43,174 nucleotides of DNA from Mycobacterium sp. (lineage in GTDB: Bacteria; Actinomycetota; Actinomycetes; Mycobacteriales; Mycobacteriaceae), in assembly GCA_020438905.1 (NCBI GenBank), contig JAGQTQ010000031.1, forward strand, positions 36,129-79,302. The letters are read 5' to 3'. Position numbers and translations under genes: made by a program. Shown in pieces: positions 39,597 through 43,174 of this stretch. Position 1 is the first letter of the stretch. Each line of letters opens with the position of its first letter. The notes under the pieces are model-generated. The model searched no databases, had not been told where the DNA came from, and saw only the letters and a program-made list of their open reading frames with translations.

Positions 39597-40865
39597 TCAA
39601 CCGAGGGTGTTCTTGACGATCACCCCGTCCTTGACGACGGTGGCCAAGCCCGTCGTCGCATCCGCGAGAACCTTCAGGTCGGCAGTCGGATCGCCGTTGA
39701 GCACCAGCAGGTCTGCCCAGGCTCCCGGGGTGATCTGCCCCAGCCGGGCGGACCTGTACGGGTCCCGATCGCCGGCGAGACGGAGCAATTCCGCATTGCC
39801 CGAGGTCACCATCTTCAGTGCTTCGACGTTGCTGAAGTATTCGCCCAGCCTGGCCACCATCTGGCTTTGGAGGCCGTTGTTCTCGGGGGCGAAGAGCAGA
39901 TCGGTGCCCCAGGCCACCTTCACCCCGTACTGTCTGGCCCACCGGTAGACCTGGGGTGTCCCCGCGCACATCTGGTGGTTCTTGGCCGCGCTGTCGCCGC
40001 TGAGGAAGCTGTGGTCGTGTTCGGCGAACGGCTGGGTGGACAGCCACACCTCACGCTCGGCCAGCATGGCGATCGTGGCCTCGTCGGCCAGATGCCCGTG
40101 TTCGATCGACTTCACACCCGCCTCCACCGCGCGGCGGATACCGGTCACGTTGTAGACGTGGGTGGCCACATAGGTGCCGTAATCTTCGGCGGCCTGCACC
40201 GCGGCCCGAAGTTCGGCCGGGGTGAACTGGATCGTTGACAGCGAGTCGTAGAAGGAGGCGACCCCGCCGCCGGCCATCAGCTTGATCTGGGAGGCGCCGA
40301 GTTTGAGTTGCTCGCGGACCGCGGCCAGCACCCGGTCAGGGCCGTCGGCAACCCGCATGAACCCGATGGCCTCGGCGTGAGCCTGCGGACCGCCCAACGC
40401 CGTCGGACGGTCGTACACGAATCCGAAGTCGCCGTGTCCGCAGGTTTGCGAGATCGCCGCCTGGCTGGGGTAGATGCGCGGGCCCAGCGCCGGTTCGGCG
40501 TCGATCACCTTCTTGATTCCCGCGGTGTCTCCGCCCATATCCCGAACAGTGGTGAATCCGCGCAGGACAGTGCCTTTGGCTCGGGCTATGGTGGCCGCAA
40601 CGACCTGGGACGGCGAGCCCATCATCAGATCCACCATCGTGTTGGCCATGCCGACCAAATGGGAATGCGCGTCGACCATGCCTGGCATCAGCACCCGGCC
40701 CGCGCCGTCGATGACCGTGCCGACACCGGTCTCGGAGATCGGGGAGGCCTCGACGGCCACGATGGCCGGGCCGTCGATCAGAACGTGTCCGGAGACCAGT
40801 CCGTCGGCCAGTCCGTCGAAAATCTCGACGTTCTTAATCAGCACCCGAGTATCGCTGCTGCCCAA
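39597..40865 (-). CDS. Metal-dependent amidohydrolase (imidazolonepropionase-related)
   Basis: A 422-residue TIM-barrel amidohydrolase. Metal ligands are visible: His67 and His69 in MVDAHSHLVG, Lys in SQIKLMAGGG (carboxylated Lys position), His in ATHVYN, His in SIEHGHLAD and Asp in VAWGTDLLF. The N- and C-terminal strands form the usual small sandwich (VLIKNVEIFDG, GAWADLLVLNGDP). It resembles Xaa-Pro dipeptidase-type and HutI-type members; substrate open. TTG 40865 is chosen because AGGAG lies 5 nt upstream; GTG 40928 is the longer alternative. No signal peptide. A relic of a second copy is at 14226. Confidence 0.85.
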   Translation of the reverse strand: MGSSDTRVLIKNVEIFDGLADGLVSGHVLIDGPAIVAVEASPISETGVGTVIDGAGRVLMPGMVDAHSHLVGMANTMVDLMMGSPSQVVAATIARAKGTVLRGFTTVRDMGGDTAGIKKVIDAEPALGPRIYPSQAAISQTCGHGDFGFVYDRPTALGGPQAHAEAIGFMRVADGPDRVLAAVREQLKLGASQIKLMAGGGVASFYDSLSTIQFTPAELRAAVQAAEDYGTYVATHVYNVTGIRRAVEAGVKSIEHGHLADEATIAMLAEREVWLSTQPFAEHDHSFLSGDSAAKNHQMCAGTPQVYRWARQYGVKVAWGTDLLFAPENNGLQSQMVARLGEYFSNVEALKMVTSGNAELLRLAGDRDPYRSARLGQITPGAWADLLVLNGDPTADLKVLADATTGLATVVKDGVIVKNTLG

Positions 40866-40965
40866 AGCAACTCCTGTGATCGAGAGTGGATGACGGCTAG
40901 TACGCCGAGGGTAGTTCCTCACCAGCACGGTCCGGCTCGGCTACATGAATTTCGCTAACCATTCT

Positions 40966-41030
40966 CCGGCGGATCCGCCATCCTTCCGCCACGAAAACCG
41001 GAATTCCGCCATCGAAAAGCGGAACCTACA
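40966..41030 (-). repeat. Insertion-sequence-like end abutting another end
   Basis: Read leftward from 41030: TGTAGGTTCCGCTTTTCGAT, GGCGGAATTCC, TTTTCGTGGCGGAAG and GGCGGATCC, a series of (T)TTCGxxGGCGGA repeats as in IS21-type ends. Its outer 24 bp (41007-41030) are inverted relative to 41035-41058 with one mismatch. Confidence 0.75.
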
Positions 41031-41034
41031 CACC

Positions 41035-41165
41035 TGTAGGTTCCGCTTCTCGATGGCGAACGGGCTAATCCTTGAGCTGCACTTGGCGACTTTTCCGGCC
41101 ACGGTGGCGAGAAGGTTTTTCCGCTTTTCGTGGCGAATCCGAGAACCGTACGGTCGTCCAGGTCT
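41035..41165 (+). repeat. Insertion-sequence-like left end, solo copy 2
   Basis: Starts TGTAGGTTCCGCTTCTCGAT, includes two more GGCGA-type repeats and GTGGCGAATCCGAGAACCGT (about 41132-41151), as at 37001. Only CACC (41031-41034) separates it from the oppositely oriented end. No transposase follows; an MNT-HEPN pair does. Confidence 0.75.
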
Positions 41166-41255
41166 GATGCCTGGGCAGTGTTCGCAATCCAGCGATTCCC
41201 GATCGGAGGAACGAGCGCGCTCGGACTGCCGCGGACCGGCCTTAGAATACGGAGC

Positions 41256-41573
41256 GTGACCAGCACGTACAGCAGCCGGACCTTAGATCGCCTGCGCGAG
41301 CATCGCGAGGCGATCGGCAATGTGTTGGCCAGGTACGGCGCGAGCAATCCGCGGCTGTTCGGGTCGATCGCACAAGGCACTGCAGGACCGGATAGCGACG
41401 TCGACCTCTTGTTGGACCTCGCCGCCGAGGGACCCGGTAGTCGCCTTTCGCGGTTGTCGGGGATCCGGCTGGAACTCGAAGAACTGCTCCGACTCCGGGT
41501 CGACGTGGTCTGCGAGGAACTCCTCAAAGACCCCGTCTCGGAGTCGGCTCGCAGGCAGGCCATTGCGTTGTGA
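41256..41573 (+). CDS. MNT-type nucleotidyltransferase antitoxin (MntA-like)
   Basis: A 105-residue minimal nucleotidyltransferase: RLFGSIAQGTAGPDSDVDLL carries the GSxxxG...SDxD catalytic pattern, followed by LRLRVDVVCEELL. In HEPN-MNT modules this protein neutralises the HEPN RNase, in studied cases by AMPylating it. GTG 41256 is preceded by TAGAAT with a 7-nt gap, pointing to a leaderless transcript. Its stop overlaps the HEPN start (GTGA). It appears intact although its partner is broken. Confidence 0.88.
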   Translation: MTSTYSSRTLDRLREHREAIGNVLARYGASNPRLFGSIAQGTAGPDSDVDLLLDLAAEGPGSRLSRLSGIRLELEELLRLRVDVVCEELLKDPVSESARRQAIAL

Positions 41574-41898
41574 ACAGATCGGTGCGGGAACGTCTGATGG
41601 ACATTCAGACCGCGATCGCCAAGGTCTATACCTATCGGTCATCCCTGAGGGGCGAGCATTCCTCTTAGCGATCCTCCGCGAAATAGGGATCATCGGCGAA
41701 GCGGTTAACGCGCTACCTGAGGGTCTCACTGGCCAGCGGCCCGAGATCGCCTGGCGGCAGATCGGCGCCATGCGCAATTTTCTGATCCACGAATACTTCA
41801 ACATCGACGCAGCCGTCGTGGAGGACGTTATCGACAACGATCTCGACCCCTTGAGCGCTGCAGTGAAAGCCCTGCTCGATAAAGCCAAAGACGCTTGA
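41570..41898 (+). pseudogene. HEPN-domain toxin, frameshifted
   Basis: GTG 41570 begins MNRSVRERLMDIQTAIAKVY TYRSSLRGEH and stops at TAG 41666. The family match continues one frame away: AFLLAILREIGIIGEAVNAL, then RPEIAWRQIGAMRNFLIHEY, with the RNFLIHEY catalytic R-x4-H-x-Y motif, to TGA 41898. The join fits loss of one base between about 41645 and 41665. With the shift, the catalytic half is not made from the normal start. This is either a disabled toxin or an error in the sequence. Confidence 0.85.
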
Positions 41899-42090
41899 TG
41901 CTCAGACAAGCTGTGCCCCTCCGTATCAGAGTTGCTGTCCAACAACGGCTTACACCGTCAAATAGCAATGCATCTCGACAGCAGCAGCTGTTGTAGCACA
42001 CAACTCGACACGTGCCGCGGCTTGTCTAACAGCCAAGTCCGCTTTGTCAATCTTCGTTGCATCTCGACAAAATTGTAGGTTCTCAGATCC

Positions 42091-42186
42091 CGTTGCATAT
42101 CGCGGTCTGCTGAACTGGGCATCCGTCTGCTGTCTCACGTCGTTTCATGCGCGGTTTGTCTCACGGACCGTTTCATTTCCTAGCCG
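42091..42186. repeat. Dispersed repeat, copy 2 (near parE)
   Basis: Counterpart of 36046-36141, with GCATATCGCGGT, two GTCTCAC units (one in GCGGTTTGTCTCAC) and CGTTTCATTTCCTAGCC. Just upstream (41960-42070) the words CATCTCGAC or CAACTCGAC recur three times, and TTGTAGGTTCT appears at about 42074. No gene between 41899 and 42209. It ends 24 bp from the parE stop. Confidence 0.7.
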
Positions 42187-42209
42187 CTCATGTAACGGTG
42201 GTCGGGTCG

Positions 42210-42521
42210 CTAATCCTCCGGTCCAGCCAAAATCGCCGCGTAGTCGCGGCCACCGTAGAAGATGCCGACAATCACCAATGTCTGCTCGAGGACGACGAAG
42301 GCGACGACCACTCGGCGACGAAAGCCGATCGTCCGCAAACCTGGCCTAATGTCGTCGCGGGTTTTGCCTCGGTGCGGGAAGAGGGCCAACTCCTCGCAGA
42401 AGGCGACGATCGAATCCGTGTAACGATCGGCGGCTTCAGGTGAGCCCGCTGTGGTGATGTAGCGGTACAGATCGACGAGTTGTTCTTCGGCTTCCGGAGC
42501 GAAGACGACTTCCGGATTCAC
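42210..42521 (-). CDS. parE: ParE/RelE-family toxin
   Basis: A 103-residue ParE-type toxin: MNPEVVFAPEAEEQLVDLYR, YITTAGSPEAADRYTDSIVA, FCEELALFPHRGKTRDDIRP, GLRTIGFRRRVVVAFVV and a C-terminal IFYGGRDY. ParE proteins poison gyrase; RelE relatives cut mRNA; this sequence lacks the usual RelE catalytic set, so ParE is favoured. GTG 42521 overlaps the antitoxin stop by 4 nt (GTGA). Intact. Confidence 0.9.
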   Translation of the reverse strand: MNPEVVFAPEAEEQLVDLYRYITTAGSPEAADRYTDSIVAFCEELALFPHRGKTRDDIRPGLRTIGFRRRVVVAFVVLEQTLVIVGIFYGGRDYAAILAGPED

Positions 42522-42787
42522 TCTTGGGCGGAGTGCTCTGCGGCGAGGCGATCCCGTACAGCCTTCGCCGAGACTGTGCGACCCTGGTGTGCCACCACAG
42601 CGTCGTAGGCCGCGGCGACTTCCGTGCGCAACCAAGCTTCGACCGCTCGGTCGCGCGCGAACAGCGCCCGCAGACCTTCCCTGATCGCCTCGCTCTCGCT
42701 GGCGTATTCGCCGCGAGAAACCCGCTCACGTAACGCGTCTGCCATGTCGTTCGGCAGTGTGATGCTGAGCTGCCGAGTTGTCCGCAT
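42518..42787 (-). CDS. parD: ParD-family antitoxin (ribbon-helix-helix)
   Basis: An 89-residue ParD/CopG-type protein: TRQLSITLPNDMADALRERV, SRGEYASESEAIREGLRALF. The N-terminal beta-strand RQLSITLP and the two helices bind DNA as a dimer; the C-terminal part (about residues 45-89) binds the toxin. ATG 42787 lies 18 bp from a 19-bp inverted repeat, the likely autoregulatory site. Intact. Confidence 0.92.
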   Translation of the reverse strand: MRTTRQLSITLPNDMADALRERVSRGEYASESEAIREGLRALFARDRAVEAWLRTEVAAAYDAVVAHQGRTVSAKAVRDRLAAEHSAQE

Positions 42788-43079
42788 GATTGCGCCCCTT
42801 TCGCGATGGGATTTAATCCTATCAAACAGTTTCGCAAGGGATAGCGGAGAGAATCGGCTCTGAGAAATCCGCCAACTCCAACGCGACGACGATCGTTGCC
42901 AACGTCCAAGCGGATACGGGTCGTCTCAACTGACATGTCAGCAGCCCGGCGGGCTGCCTCACCATGGGTCCCCACGGGCGTGACCAACGCTTCCGGCCAG
43001 GCTTCCGGGCCTGTCGCTGGAGAGGTTTGCTCTTACAGATGCTGTTGTGCAGCAATGGTTTCGGGGGCGAGAGACGACT
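42788..43079. other. Intergenic region without a recognised gene
   Basis: Apart from the parDE operator, I see no credible coding sequence or repeat. Open frames here look Arg-rich and unlike any family I know. Confidence 0.5.
42805..42823 (-). promoter_or_regulatory. parDE operator
   Basis: GATGGGATTTAATCCTATC is a 19-bp inverted repeat (GAT.GGATT / AATCC.ATC) with one mismatched pair, centred at 42814, upstream of parD. Ribbon-helix-helix antitoxins bind repeats of this kind. Confidence 0.65.
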
Positions 43080-43144
43080 TTGGCGGATCCGCCATCACTC
43101 CGCCATCACGCGTGAGATTCCGCCACGATCGGTGAGAACCCACA
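43080..43144 (-). repeat. Insertion-sequence-like end of a second type
   Basis: Read leftward from 43144: TGTGGGTTCTCACCGATCGT, GGCGGAATCTCACGCG, TGATGGCGGAGTGATGGCGG. Repeated (CG)TGGCGGA units resemble the end at 41030, but the tip is TGTGGGTTCTCAC instead of TGTAGGTTCCGC. Confidence 0.7.
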
Positions 43145-43149
43145 AAAAA

Positions 43150-43174
43150 TGTAGGTTCCGCTTTTGGTTGGCGA
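43150..43174 (+). repeat. Insertion-sequence-like left end, copy 3, cut by window edge
   Basis: TGTAGGTTCCGCTTTTGGTT and then GGCGA repeat the ends at 37001 and 41035 in the same orientation. Five A residues (43145-43149) separate it from the opposed end on its left. A transposase or another passenger may follow outside the window. Confidence 0.75.

Noticed and set aside
42822-43055. Open frames on the minus strand upstream of parD
   Set aside because: Basic, Arg/Trp-rich composition and no family resemblance; probably noncoding.
1-43174. CRISPR arrays, tRNA and rRNA genes
   Set aside because: No regularly spaced direct repeats, no cloverleaf with CCA-type end and no rRNA core sequences were noticed by eye.

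Overview
The window looks like chromosomal DNA of a GC-rich actinobacterium, most likely a Mycolicibacterium/Mycobacterium-type organism (inference). Supporting signs are IdeR (DtxR-type) boxes, Zur-type boxes, Cys-minus ribosomal protein paralogues, a Zur/FurB close to the mycobacterial one, a CmtR-like ArsR regulator, an Rv2525c-like DUF1906 protein and many apparently leaderless TANNNT promoters. No rRNA, tRNA or CRISPR was seen, and no transposase gene, only insertion-sequence ends.

Layout. 1-14.4 kb: a cut AbrB-type antitoxin, a beta-lactamase-fold lipoprotein, a frameshifted GH3 glycosidase, a ClC channel, CutC, a universal stress protein, two exported proteins, a YeeE/YedE transporter, a YefM-YoeB module, a class III aminotransferase, a decayed SLC13-type transporter, a VOC protein and a shard of an amidohydrolase. 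14.4-19 kb: a CbiM-like permease behind a cobalamin riboswitch, ferritin and two further genes each with an IdeR box, then a peroxiredoxin-Dps operon behind a GC palindrome.

19-36 kb is a dense metal-homeostasis island. It holds a Zur-box operon with a chimeric L28/S14 ORF and S18, and a divergent COG0523 fragment. Two divergently placed copies of a permease/TIGR03943 pair surround a His-rich peptide. Two unknown genes diverge from a pair of Zur-like boxes. Next come a CmtR-like ArsR, a COG0523 GTPase, znuABC, two Fur-family regulators that converge and overlap, a manganese-type ABC transporter, and feoA-feoB-NifU-like behind an IdeR box. Zinc limitation would de-repress ribosomal replacement, chaperones and uptake; IdeR handles iron storage and Feo uptake; the Mn transporter and Dps/peroxiredoxin fit oxidative protection.

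36-43 kb is a patchwork: MazEF and a promoterless second mazE, a benzoylformate decarboxylase-like enzyme convergent with an amidohydrolase, an MNT gene with a broken HEPN partner, ParDE, and several insertion-sequence-like ends (three reading TGTAGGTTCCGCTT rightward, two of them abutting another end). Shards of the decarboxylase and amidohydrolase lie elsewhere in the window, so this region has been rearranged. The best candidates for undescribed biology are the His-rich/permease/TIGR03943 double set, the chimeric ribosomal ORF, and a GTACAG-N6-CTGTA(C/T) operator found both at the ArsR gene and upstream of zur.
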